Part shown: positions 33,676 to 45,116 of the stretch, one piece after another | Numbering within the stretch: position 1 is the stretch's first letter | Layout: each line of letters begins with the position of its first letter | Source of the DNA: Neostapfia colusana | Lineage: Eukaryota > Streptophyta > Magnoliopsida > Poales > Poaceae | NCBI GenBank assembly: GCA_030760725.1 | Contig: JASWHV010000011.1 | Location: 78,841,765-78,905,764 of the forward strand | Direction of reading: 5' to 3' | Length of the DNA: 64,000 nt | Program-made: the position numbers and the translations under genes | The notes under the pieces: model-generated | What the model was told of the DNA's origin: nothing | Database searches by the model: none | What the model saw: the letters and a program-made list of their open reading frames with translations, nothing else

Positions 33676-34588
33676 TATGGTAGTGGTCGAGGATAGTCTC
33701 AGATAGTGGTACTCAGTTTACGTCAAAATTTTGGAGGAGTCTTCAAATGGTATTTGGCACCAAGTTGGACTCTAGTTCAGCATATCACTCTCAGACGGAA
33801 AGGATCAACCAAATATTGGAAGACATGTTGAGGGCCGTTGTTCTCACCTACGACAAGGATTGGGAAGACAGTTTACCGTATGCTAAGTTTCCATACAACA
33901 ACAGTTATGAAGCCAGCATCAATATGTCACCGTATGAAGCCCTCTATGGAAGGAAGTGTCGAACCCCGCTCAAGTGGTTAGAAGTTGGGGACCGCATTGT
34001 GGAGCAACCAAACTTCATCTTGGGAGCAAAGGACAAGGTAGCAGAGATTCAAGCAAATCTCAAGGCCACCCAATCACGTCAGAAAAGCTATGCAGATAAG
34101 AGGAGGCGTGAACTCAGTTTCCAAGCTGGAGATCATGTGTACCTTAAAGTATCTCCTATCCGCGGCACGCGCAGATTCCAAGTATGTGAAAAGTTGGCAC
34201 CATGGTACATCTGTCCTTTTTCAGTCCTAAAAAGGGTAGGATCAGTGGCGTATGAGATTCAACTACCCAAAGAGATGTCAGGCATGCACAACGTCTTCCA
34301 AGTGTCACAGCTAAGAAAATGCCTACGGGTTCCCGAGGAACAGGTGGCATAAGAAACCCTAGACCTCCAAGATGATTTGTGCTACCAGGAGGTGCCAGTA
34401 AAGATCTTGGAACCAGTAACCAAAAGGACATGGAGAAACACCATCACATTTTGTCGGGTCCAGTGGAGCAGACACTCGGAGGCCGAAGCTACTTGGGAAA
34501 GAGAAGATGCATTGCGGGCAGAGTTTCCCCATCTTTTTGCAGACTACTCGAATCTCAAGGACGAGATTCATCCTAAGTGGGGTAGGTC
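33676..34588 (+). pseudogene. pol: D integrase (from the VSDSGTQF motif) and chromodomain
   Basis: Readable from IVSDSGTQFTSKFWRSLQ (about 33700) through SSAYHSQTERINQILEDML, where three residues normally before TER are missing. YNNSYEASINMSPYEALYGRKCRTP, the linker and a chromodomain-like tail (KILEPVTKRTWRN...EATWEREDALRAEFPHLF) follow. TAA at 34350-34352 interrupts the frame. It ends in a degenerate polypurine tract (cctaagtggggtaggtc). Non-functional. Confidence 0.88.
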
Positions 34589-34740
34589 TGTAACGCCCTA
34601 TTTTTTGTAAGCTAATAAATCATGGTTATAGAATTAACCACCAGGCATATTACGCACACTCTTGACCGATTTAAGATGTGCCTTTCATTGAAAATGGTGC
34701 AGCCACCCCTCTACTTTTGCCTAATGGCAAACCCCTTTTC

Positions 34741-35100
34741 TCTTCCTCTCCCATCCCCATCCATTCTACGAGAAACTTCTAGAACCACACACCACCCACC
34801 TCTTCCTCCTCCATCCTTATCCATTCCACGAGAAGCTTTCGGAATCACCCCTCACCTACCCCTTCCTTCCCTATCCTTATCCATTCCACGAGAAGCTTCC
34901 GGGATCACCCCTCACATACCCCTCCCCCCTCTATCCTTATCCATTCCACGAGAAGCTTCTGAAACCACCCCTCACGTAGCACTCCCTCCTCTATCCTTAT
35001 CCATTCCACGGGAAGCTTCCGGAATCACCCCTCACATACCCCTCTCTCCTCTATCCTTATCCACTGCACGAGAAGCTCTCGGAACATGCATTAATTACAT
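34741..35100 (+). repeat. Six 60-bp units with heat-shock-element-like cores
   Basis: Exact 60-base period: GAA starts at 34772, 34832, 34892, 34952, 35012 and 35072. Two units fit GAAnnTTCnnGAA perfectly (34772-34784 GAAACTTCTAGAA; 35012-35024 GAAGCTTCCGGAA); the others have one or two changes. GAAnnTTCnnGAA is the trimeric site bound by heat-shock factors. The array ends about 45 bases upstream of the TATA-like sequence. Confidence 0.85.
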
Positions 35101-35144
35101 ATCACCTACCTCCCCATCCTCCATCCCTATCCCTTCCCCTTCAT

Positions 35145-35154
35145 CTTTAAAAGG
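35145..35154 (+). promoter_or_regulatory. Putative TATA box of D's LTR
   Basis: ctttaaaagg, between the heat-shock-like array and a GC-rich leader. By position and composition. Confidence 0.5.
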
Positions 35155-35643
35155 GTCTCGAGGCTCACTTTCCCCCGTCCCATTGAGCAACGGCGTTCAC
35201 ATCTTCCACCAACATCGATCTCTAACGAGGAACCCTCGCCGCCGAGCCCCGCCAAGCCACGGCCAAGGTGAGCACCCCAACCTCCACTCTTCTTCCCGAG
35301 TCATCCCCCTTCCCCCCTCTCCTCGGGTTTGGTCGCGACCACCCCAAGGCATTGCGGCCCTTTCATGAAGTTGCCCTACTTCCTATATCCCCTACCCAAA
35401 ATTGGTAGCTTAATCGAGTGAGCCATAGCATCGACGTTTGATTTCTCTCTGGCCAACCTCTCCCCGTTGACTCTCGCTGATTTGAGCCCAACCCCAAGCA
35501 ACCACTTGATGGGACTTAGACCAGATCTCACCCACACACAAAGACCACTTAATCCGATTCTTCTTCTAAAAATCATCTCATATCATAATATAGTTAATGC
35601 AAGCACGTCTGAATGATGTATATTTGCTTTGTTTTTTTGTTTG

Positions 35644-38600
35644 TGACAGGACCGCGCCGCCCCGATCAGGGGCACCTTGCCCGGGAATCGCATTGGGTGG
35701 TGCCGTGTTATGCGGCACCCAACAGCACACATATAAGGAACAATGTATTACATAAATCAAAACGGAAGCTTACAACTGTTCTTTGTAAATACTTTACATA
35801 AAATAGCTACAGCGGAAGTCTATAACCAGCTCACTTTGAATATCTAAGAAGCACTCGAGAAGAGATCCAGCCCGCGGACTCCTATCGCTAGCAACACGAA
35901 GACATGGCGGCGGCTAGGTTCTCCAAGTGTGACATGACTCGGAAGTTCCCGAGTCTCACCGGATAACCTTCTTTATAGCGTCGAGGTTTACCTGCAAAAC
36001 CACTTATGTAGCAAGAGTGAGCACAAAGGCTCAGCAAGACTTAACCGTCTCTCCTAAGATATGAAACTCTAAATGAAAGTAACCTAAGACTTAAGCCTGT
36101 CATTTCCGAAAAGACTCGCCTACGAGTTCATCCTTAACTTTCAGATTTTAGCCATAATAATAGTGACCTTGCGCCCAGCAACATTGGAACTCCACAATCA
36201 AACAAGAAATGCTGCATTCCAATGTTACTTGTCCCAAGGTGGAAAGTAACTTTAGTTTGCTCTATCTCTACTTCAAACATGGTTTTCATGCAATTTACAA
36301 TTATCATAACAGCATTTAAAACTTTGCAAACTATTTCCACACAACTTGATTACTACGTCACAACACAGGGAGCAAGTGGTAATCAATAACCGCGATGGAC
36401 GGTGATTCGAATCAAACACTACCTGGATAACTCGACACATACGCCCGCCTCTGAAGACCCAACTCTGGCGTCCTTCATTACGTCGTATGTGGCCACCTTT
36501 CACAGGACACTAAACTGTAGAACCGGTCGCGCCGTCGCGGGCTCATAGGTCTAATGAGATGATGTGGTATGCCTCTACAATCCAGTGAACATGGTACATC
36601 GGTTTCCTGGTTCCCATATCTCAGTAAGCATCCGGTACACAACTCAATACCTGCTCCTGGGTGCCGCACACGCATCGGTCCTTAACCGACACAGGCAGAG
36701 CTACTCGACCAAGACCTCGTCTTGTCGCTGACTAAACATCCTGCCCGGTCTCATCTTTAGAAATGTAAACTTTAGTTTGCCTCAATTCCGACTACACCCG
36801 TGTAATCCCGTCTATAACTCGCGAGTAGATTCCAACTACTCGACTTCTACCGGATGTCCTAAGCTATTTAGCACGGCATTATTCTACAGCGGTGTACCTT
36901 TCTACCCTTAAATCCCAGGTTCATTTGGTCATGCATTTGGAGAGTAAAACATCCTTGACCTAATGCACATACAAACTTAGACCCATAGTAGTGCACAAAG
37001 TAAAAACTTTAGAAAACAACTTAAATGCAAACCGGAGCTTGCCTTGGTTTTGCAGGTGACTAAAGTCAGAGACGTATGAAGTTAGTTTCTGCTGACTTGA
37101 AGCTCAATCCCTGCCTTCTTGCTCCTTGATTCAAGCTTCACTTCTCTTCCACTCTTCCACGTTTAATCACTACACGTTATGAACATGCACATATGTTTAA
37201 TTGTAAAACTTTTGCTAACAAGTTCTAAAGACAAGTTTGAAACTGGAACGTTGTTTAAGAATTTAAAATGACACTGGGGCTGGTGATTTGGGTGTGTGTT
37301 TAAGTACTATCATCAAGTGAGAAGTGAGGTTCATCACTTGGGTGTTGATTATCTAACTAGTTGAACAGAACACTACTGATCCAGGGCTCCAATGGAGCTG
37401 GAAATTTTCTTGTGAGTTCCTTGTCACAAGAAAGTCCTCTGGACCAAAATTCAGAATATTTCACTAGGTAGATCATCCAGAACAATTCCCAAAGCATTTA
37501 GGCAAAAAGGAATTAATTCTGAATAAATTTGCAGTTTCATGCAAATTTAAGTGAACTACAATTTCATACATATCTCAGGGAGTATGCACGAATTTTCATA
37601 GGATTTTTGGAGCTAAGAAATGCCCAGAACTGAATTTCCAAGTTTTGGAAATTCTCTGAAAATGTTTCTGTATTCATTTGAATACAGAAACTTGAAATCT
37701 GAATTACCCTAACTAAATCAACTCTAAATGATCTGAAACTTTTACAGGAGTCTCCTAAAGTCCTAAAGAATATTGTGGAAAAATTTGGGAATTTTGGGAT
37801 GAACCAAATACCCTCAAAAATTATTTTGCTGAAAAGTTTTAAAGAATTTTCCAGATTTTTATTGGTTTTCATGGAAATTGGGTTACATATTTGGATAGAG
37901 TTTTTCATCCTGAATCCAACCCAATTTGAATCACTAAATTTGGAGCTCCCTAGCAAAAGTTATGAGGTTCTAAAGTTTAAACTAAATATGGAAATTCAAA
38001 CTAATCGGGAAATATTCAAACTCTGACTGTGGGTCCATCCTACATGTGTCGGCTGCGGGAACTGAGCCACACGGGGCCCCAAGACATTTACCACGCCACC
38101 ACACTGGATCCCGGGGCCGCAGCGTATCAACAATTTAAAATATTGTCACTGACATGCGGGGCCCGCCGGACCTTCTTCCTCCTCGAGCCGTCTTCTTTCC
38201 CGCGCCGCCCCCTCGCCGGAAACTCGTCGGAGCTCGCCGGAGTCGGCTTCCCGGCCGTCTCCCGGCTCGGTACTTGCCGCCTGGGGGTTTTCAGGGACCA
38301 GCAACCCACTGGTGCGGTGCTCTCGGGCCGACGGTGGCCGGAAGTAGGCCGGCGACGTGCGGCGGCCTCGGGAGAGGTTCGGCACCGTCGCCCGGCGGTC
38401 CTAGCCCGCCAAGCTCTCGGGTTTTTGGCTCTACAGCATCCTGGGAGGCTAGGGAAGCTCGGCCAAAGCTCAACCAAGCATCACAACAGCGGCTACTCGG
38501 CTTTCACTGTGCGCCCGAATAGTAGTGCCGGTTTTGTGCTCGGAGAACATCAAAATATGTCGCCTCTCGTCGGCTTCCGGCTGGGTTTCAAAAGAGGAGA

Positions 38601-39044
38601 TCCCCGCCATCTAGCTTAGCTCCTCTGTGCCTAATTTTGTGACCAAAGATTGAGGACAGAGGGAGAATTTCTAGATTTCGTACCGGAAGGTCGGGTTGCG
38701 GCCTCTGAAGGAAAATTCCCAAATTGGTTCTCAGTGATTCACAGCTCGACTGGAGGCTTGGGGGTGAGCAGAAGGGTTCACCAGCGCGTCCGGGGGTGGC
38801 CTTGCTTGGGCGTGGAAGTGCCTGGGTTAGGCTGTCCACGAGCACCCCAACCCTCTATGAGGTTAAGTCGCCGCGGCGACGAGCCAATTTTGAGTCGGGG
38901 AGGCAGCAACTCACTGGACACTGTGCTTAGGAGGTGGAGGACAAGCTCACAGCATGGTTTCTCGGCTTGGCTGGCCTCTGCACGCTCGGTTTTTCCCGGC
39001 TCCCGGTCGACAGCCCGAGGCGGCAGCGTTCTGGGACTTTTGCA
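35644..39044 (-). repeat. 3' LTR of E
   Basis: Partner of 45117-48526, about 97% alike by eye except at the ends. It contains the hairpin GGTGCCG-tgttatg-CGGCACC (35699-35719) and a GC-rich segment 38030-38620. A plus-strand frame of 196 codons there is antisense to the element and also appears, altered, in the other LTR; I do not call it a gene. Confidence 0.9.
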
Positions 39045-39062
39045 TTCCTCCCCCCTTAAAAA
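39045..39062 (-). other. Polypurine tract of E
   Basis: On the minus strand ttttaaggggggaggaa abuts the 3' LTR (start tgcaaaag). Confidence 0.85.
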
Positions 39063-39109
39063 GAATCTCGTCCCAAGATTCATGATTAAGGACAATGTGG
39101 AGAGGATAA

Positions 39110-42100
39110 CTACTCAACATAATCCTCTAACAACTCCGGATGATTGCGTTGCAAATACTCCTCACTTTCCCATGTAGTTTCCTCGGACATGTGATTTTCC
39201 CATAGCACTTTGAAAAATCGCAACATCCGATTTCTTGTTTCGCGAGTCTTCTCAACAATTATCCGGGTTGGTCGCTCAACATAAGTGAGGTCCGGCTTCA
39301 AATCTGCTATGTCTCCCGTGAGGATCTCTGTTGGAACTTTCAAACACTTCCGCAACTGAGATATGTGGAAGACGTTATGAACTCCGGCTAAGGCTGCCGG
39401 CAGCTCCAAACGGAATGCCACGGGTCCACACCTTTCAATGATGATGAAGGGACCGATAAAACGTGGAGCCAATTTTCCCTTCACTCCGAATCGGTGAATG
39501 CTCTTCATAGGAGATACGCGGAGGTATACGTGGTCCCCAACTTGGAAGTTCAGAGGACGACGTCTCTTATCCGCATAGCTCTTTTGTCTGGACTGAGCGG
39601 CTTTAAGATTTGCTTGAATAAGTCTTACCCGCTCTTCTGCTTCATTTACGAGATCAATCCCGTAAATCACTCTATCGCTAGATTCACACCAGTTCAAGGG
39701 TATGCGGCACTTCCGGCCGTAGAGAGCTTCATAAGGTGCCATATTTATGCTGGTTTGATAACCGTTGTTATACGAGAATTCCGCCAACGGTAAGTGATCA
39801 TCCCAGCTCTTACCGTGGTGGATGGCACACGCCCTTAGCATATCTTCAAGGATTTGATTCACCCTCTCAGTTTGCCCATCGGTTTGAGGGTGATACGCGG
39901 AGCTTCGAATCAGTTTAGTTCCCAAGGATGTGTGTAGTTGTTCCCAGAAACGGGATACGAACAGCGATCCTCTGTCGGAGACAATGGTATGGGAAACTCC
40001 ATGCAAGCATAAGATTCGTGCTATGTATAACTCCGCATACAGCTTGGCGCTGTAGTTGGTATGCACCGGAATGAAATGTGCCGATTTGGTTAATCGGTCA
40101 ACGATTACCCAAATCGAATCATGGTGGTGGGAGGTCATCGGCAACCCAACGATGAAATCCATACTCAAGCCTTCCCACTTCCATGCCGGTATTTGTAGCG
40201 GTTGCAGCAGGCCCGACTTCTTCACATGGTTGGCCTTAACTCTTCGACACGTATCACATTCTGAAACGTATTTTGCAACTTCACATTTCATACGTGTCCA
40301 CCAAAACTTCTTCCGGAGGTCTTGGTACATTTTATTGCTGCCAGGATGAATAGAAAATTTGGATAAGTGAGCCTCATCCAAAATCTTCTTCCGCAGCCTC
40401 ATATCACGGGGTACGACTATCCGGTCCTTGAACCACAAGGTATCTTCATCATCTAACCGGAAACATTTCATCTCCCCGTTCTTCAATCTCCTTCTGATAT
40501 GAGCCATGCCCTTGTCTTTCTTTTGAGATTCCATGACCTCCTCTCTTATTGTGGGTATGAGAGCTAGATTATGTAGAGCTCCATATGGAACCAAGTAGAG
40601 ACTTGGTTCTTCCTCCTCTATCGGCGCAATGGTCAGGTTATGAATATGAGACTTCCGGCTGAGTGCATCGGCAACCACATTTGCCTTGCTCGGATGATAA
40701 TGAATTTCAATATCATAGTCCTTGATCAGCTCCAACCATCACCTTTGCCGCATATTCAACTCTTTCTGAGTGAATATGTACTTCAAACTTTTGTGGTCGG
40801 TGTAGAGATGAACCAGATTTCCCAATAGGTAATGTCTCCACATCTTCAAAGCTAGTACCACGGCAGCAAGCTCGAGATCATGATTTGGATAATGTTTCTC
40901 ATGATTCCTTAATTGCCGTGATCCGTATGCGACCACACGTACTCCTTGCATGAGTACACAACCAAGCCCGACGCCGGATGCATCACAATAAACATCAAAA
41001 GGCTTGGTTGTATCCGGTTGAGCTAGAACCGGGGCTGTTGTGAGGTGTTTCACCAACGCTTGAAAAGCTTCCTCACACGGCTTGCTCCAATCATATTTGA
41101 TGCCCTTTTTCAGTAGCTCTGTCATAGATTTGGAGATTTTTGAGAAGCCCGGGATGAATCTCCGGTAATATCCCGCCAAACCCAAGAAGTTACGAACTTC
41201 ATGGACTGATGTTGGAGACTTCCATTTCAGCACTTTTTCAATCTTGCTTGGATCAACAGCAATGCCTTATGCTGAAATAATGTGCCCAAGAAATGGCACT
41301 TGGTTGATCCAGAATTCACATTTACTAAACTTTGCATAGAGCTTGTGATCTCTCAGTCGTTGGAGCACAATATGTAAATGTTTAGCGTGTTCCTCTTCAG
41401 ATTTGGAATAGACCAAGATGTCGTCGATGAATACCACGACGAACTGGTCCAGCTCCGGCATGAACACCGAGTTCATAAGATACATAAAGTGGGCCAGAGC
41501 ATTGGTCAACCCAAATGACATGACAAGATACTCATAGAGTCCATATCTTGTCGAGAATGCTGTTTTCGGGATATCTTCTGCTCGAATCTTGATTTGATGA
41601 TATCCTGACCTTAAGTCCATCTTGGAGAGGACTTTAGCACCCACTAGTTGATAGAAGAGAATATCAACTCTTGGTAGTGGATACTTGTTCTTTGTTGTCA
41701 CATCATTCAAAGGACGATAATCGACGCATAGCCTCAGCGTCTCATCCTTCTTCTTCACAAATAATGATGAGCAACCCCATGGTGATGAACTTGGATGAAT
41801 AAACCCCTTGTCCATCAGATCCTTGAGTTGCTCCTTCAGTTCTGCTAGTTCATTCGGAGCCATTTTGTATGGTCTCCGAGAGATTGGTGTGGTTCCTGGT
41901 ATCAACTCTATTTTGAACTTCACCTCGCGCTCAGGTGGTAGGCCTGGAAGATCTTCGGGAAACACGTCCGGATATTCATGGACTACCGGAATATCTTCTA
42001 ACATGCACGCCTCGGCATTACATACTTTCGGGTCTTTGGAAACCGCTTCGCCGAGATACAATGTTTGACGTCCGTGAAGTGGAGAGTCCAAGTGAACACT

Positions 42101-42139
42101 CCTGTTCTCGATGTCCAGAACAGCCTTATGGAAGGTCAA
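39110..42139 (-). pseudogene. pol: E RT, RNase H, integrase and chromodomain, with stops
   Basis: Read right to left: RT (EELPGLPPEREVKFKIEL..., VVFIDDILVYS near 41415), TAA at 41267 in GHIISA-stop-GIAVDP, RNase H (VYCDASGVGLG near 40980), TGA at 40739 between MRQR and WLELIKDYD. Then 541 open codons (40735-39110) with the HHCC region, VIVDRLTKSAHF, VSDRGSLFVS, DGQTERVNQ and a chromodomain-like end (YVERPTRIIV...TTWESEEYLQRNHPELL). All stops are in frame. Integrase catalytic residues are intact. Confidence 0.9.
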
Positions 42140-43553
42140 TCATGATATTCCCAATATGGCATTGATTTCCTGGTCTTCGAGAATGATGAGGGTGGTAGGA
42201 TAAATTTTCCACCCAAACAAAGTGGTGCTCGAGAAACGACTTCATTAGTTGAGATGTCTCCACCTGGTGAATGAATAAGGTAAGAACCTTTTGTGACAGT
42301 TGTGGAGATCTGATCCCGGATCACCATTGCCCTGCTAATGAAGTTATGTGTCGCACCAGAGTCGAATAAAATGACAACCGGCTTGTCATTTAAGGTGAAC
42401 CTGCCGGCAAGAACAGGTCCTCCCTTTGGCAGATCATCGACTGACACATAATTGATTGTTCCCACTTTTGACATAGCTTTTCTGGGCTGCCCAAGATCAC
42501 TTTTTGGAACTGGACCCGCAGACATAACGTTGCTGCTCGGTTCAGTCGCTTCATTGATGTTGAGTTCATTGTCAATATGAAGTGGGATAGCACTCGGTTC
42601 AGCTGAGAAATCACCTTGTTCATCTTCAACCTCTTGAGGGAAATAATATTCTGATGCACCTTGTTGATACTGAGGTGCATGAGAAACAAGTCACTGCTGC
42701 GGCGGAGGTGAATAAGACCTCTGTGGAGTAGAAGAGGCGTCACACTCCTAGAATGATTGCACCTCTTGTGGAATCTCTCGGCCGGAAGGTGAACGGATCA
42801 CCAACCGATACTTCTGAGGTAGATGATTGCATTCCTACTGTGATGAGTCCCTCTCCCTCTTTTCTTTGAGGTAGAGATTGGATAATATTCCTGAGTGATA
42901 GCACAGCTCACAAACTCATCAAAATTCTCTTGGCTAACTTGAGTCAATTCACATCGCAGCCTAGCGGTCAGCCCTCGGTAAAAGTGATAACCCTTCATGG
43001 CTGGTGACTTCACATAGTCAGGGACATATTGAGCTAAGCGATTGAATTCCTTCGCATACTCAATAACGCTCATGTCGCCTTGCTTTAGGTTCCAGAATTC
43101 ATCATGGCTTGTTTTCATTATGCCCGCAGGAATGAAACGAGCACGAAATGCAGCCTGGAACTCCGCCCATGTGACACGATGCCCTGCTGGTTGGACAGCA
43201 AGGTATTCTGCCCACCATGCTCCAGCAAAGCCGTGAAGCTGCTGAGCGGCATATAGAGTCTTCGAGAATTCATCACATTGGATCAACCCAAACTTGGACT
43301 CAATGACACGTAACCAGTGATTTGCTTCACAATGGTCCGCCGCCTCAGAAAATACCGCCGGTTGTGTCGCCAAGAAATCCAGATACGTGCTCTGGGTTAG
43401 CATGTGACGTTGAGCTTCTCGATTTATGCCTTGCTGAACTAGAGTTAGGAGGGTTTCATTCATCTTCGCCATCATTTCAGCCAATCCAGTTGGCAATGGC
43501 TCTTGTGATGAAGTCTAGTCATTCCCACCTCGACTTGAACCTCCAATCTCCAT
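42136..43553 (-). pseudogene. gag: E gag and protease, fragmented
   Basis: The first ATG is at 43553 (MEIGGSSRGGND) with TAG as codon 13 (43517-43515). The gag core follows (LDFLATQPAVFSEAADHCEANHWL, LYAAQQLHGFAGAWWAEY, RFIPAGIMKTSHDEF) to a stop at 42798. After further frameshifts, protease is readable near 42370 (VILFDSGATHNFISRAM). I see no zinc knuckle in the decayed middle. A frameshift near 42140 separates protease from RT. Confidence 0.82.
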
Positions 43554-45101
43554 TTGAGGGTGTGCACGTACCACGAAACAAAATTTTGAGTCAATCAAAA
43601 TCCTATTTCAGTAGTAAGTAAAGATAAGTAAAACATGAACATGTCATGAACTTCATGAAAGCATAACCACATTCATGTTTAAACAAATCTTAAGTACGCT
43701 AAACTAATCAGCGGGACTACCCTGACCAGTTCACACAAACTCCAAATTTTACTCAAGTTATCAACAGATTCTTGACTTGAGTTCAATACCAAAGTTTTAG
43801 TAAACTTCAGTATCTTTCAAACGGTGTATCATAGACTCCTTAAGGATTTTTCTACAGGAAGTTATGGCTTAATAACAGAAAGGTCCAGAGAGGTTTTTGC
43901 TACTGTCCTGGTTCTGAACAGTTTGCCTTCAACTGGCCTTTTCACCAACTTAATGTGTGATTTTGCTCTGGATGTCTACAAGGAAGTTGTAGAGAACTCG
44001 AAAATCTTTCCAGAACCGTATCATACACCTTAATTGGTTCAAGCTACTCAGAAATGCTCTGTTAAAGTCCAGAAAGAATTTCTGCTAGAAACAGAGCATT
44101 CTGTTTTTGAAAACTTTGACACCTAGTTATACTCTCATTAGAATCTTAGCTCAAAATAAGAGTTCAGTAGCTAATATTTGTTTCAAACTTCCATTTTTAG
44201 TTGAAAGTTAATTCATGAATCATTTCTTCATAGGGAAGAGGATTATATTAAGTGTAGTACGGTGTCGATGCACCGTAAGAAACATGTTGGTACTACGTTG
44301 CCTTACCAAAAGAAAAATCCTAACCAGATTACACCGGCATATACGTATGATCAGTGGCGCTAAGACGGTCTCTCGCACACGTGTCCTACACGGGATACGT
44401 ACATGGTTAGTACCTGCAGAAAAACACTCAATAGTGGTGCACTCAAAGGTTGTTTCATTTCAGGCAGCTCCATATTTGAAAGTAAATACAAACGTCCGTA
44501 TCATTGCCATACGGCCGTCCTTGAGTTAAGTCACGTCTCAAGGTACGTGATCGTGTTTCAACACCACACGACGGGGAACCCGAGTAGATCATGAACGGGT
44601 CGTCACGGTTGGGAATGTTATCAACCCAACAGATACCACCTACTGCCTGCAGGGCACGCCGATGGCAAGCGCTGCGTATGTCCTCCTGGGCTATTTCCAG
44701 AAGAACACACTATTGCGTTACTGACCACACGATGGGGTCTCCACTTACTTGCCTAATGCACGCTAGGGATCAGCGTTTCATATGAACTCAGGAACATGAA
44801 GAGTCCAAGAGTTTCATATTAACATCCCACACCAAGCTGTGAGACCTATCCATGAACCACATTCCTCGTCAGGGGAGCTAACCGAAATTGAACCGCTTTC
44901 GGTGGCGTTCCTTACCATGCTTACCGGAACGTAGGTGCGTCGTTACATAATCAAAATTCAGAATTATAACAAGTAAGTTAGCAATGCCACTTTAAGTAAC
45001 TATACTACTATAGTCCTTATGTGGGCCTAATACTGTTTCCTAATCGTATCCTAAGTTTTTATCATAATACAATCCTTACTCCGCGCGCTATTACCAATGC
45101 T
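43554..45101 (-). other. E leader between primer-binding site and gag
   Basis: About 1.55 kb without a convincing open frame on either strand and with no acceptor-like end on the gag ATG, unlike A, B and C. I see nothing else identifiable. Confidence 0.5.
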
Positions 45102-45113
45102 GCTCTGATACCA
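45102..45113 (-). other. Primer-binding site of E
   Basis: Minus strand TGGTATCAGAGC, three bases from the 5' LTR end; initiator methionine tRNA type. Confidence 0.92.
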
Positions 45114-45116
45114 CGC

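Larger units (their letters stand above)
34589..35643 (+). repeat. D 3' LTR, left part (U3 and start of leader)
   Basis: Contains six 60-base tandem units with heat-shock-element-like cores (34741-35100), a TATA-like ctttaaaagg (35145-35154), a GC-rich leader, and a donor-like ggccaag|gtgagc at 35268. E interrupts it at 35644. A 248-codon frame (34622-35368) exists because the repeat period is a multiple of three; I do not regard it as a gene. Confidence 0.75.

Noticed and set aside
33676..33680. tatgg as a proven target duplication of B
   Set aside because: Plausible because D's integrase would read YG there, but the left copy lies outside the window.
34622..35368. Open frame of 248 codons with a 20-residue repeat in D's LTR
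   Set aside because: The 60-bp DNA repeat keeps any frame open. It spans promoter and leader sequence, and the signal is in the DNA motif, not the peptide.
35620..35650. Pyrimidine tract and gacag before E's left end as a real 3' splice site
   Set aside because: It falls exactly at the D/E junction, so the match is probably accidental; no matching exon follows.
38029..38619. Open frame of 196 codons in a GC-rich block, also seen at 47507-48001
   Set aside because: It lies antisense in E's LTR; the second copy is shorter and frame-altered. GC-rich LTR DNA has few stops by chance.
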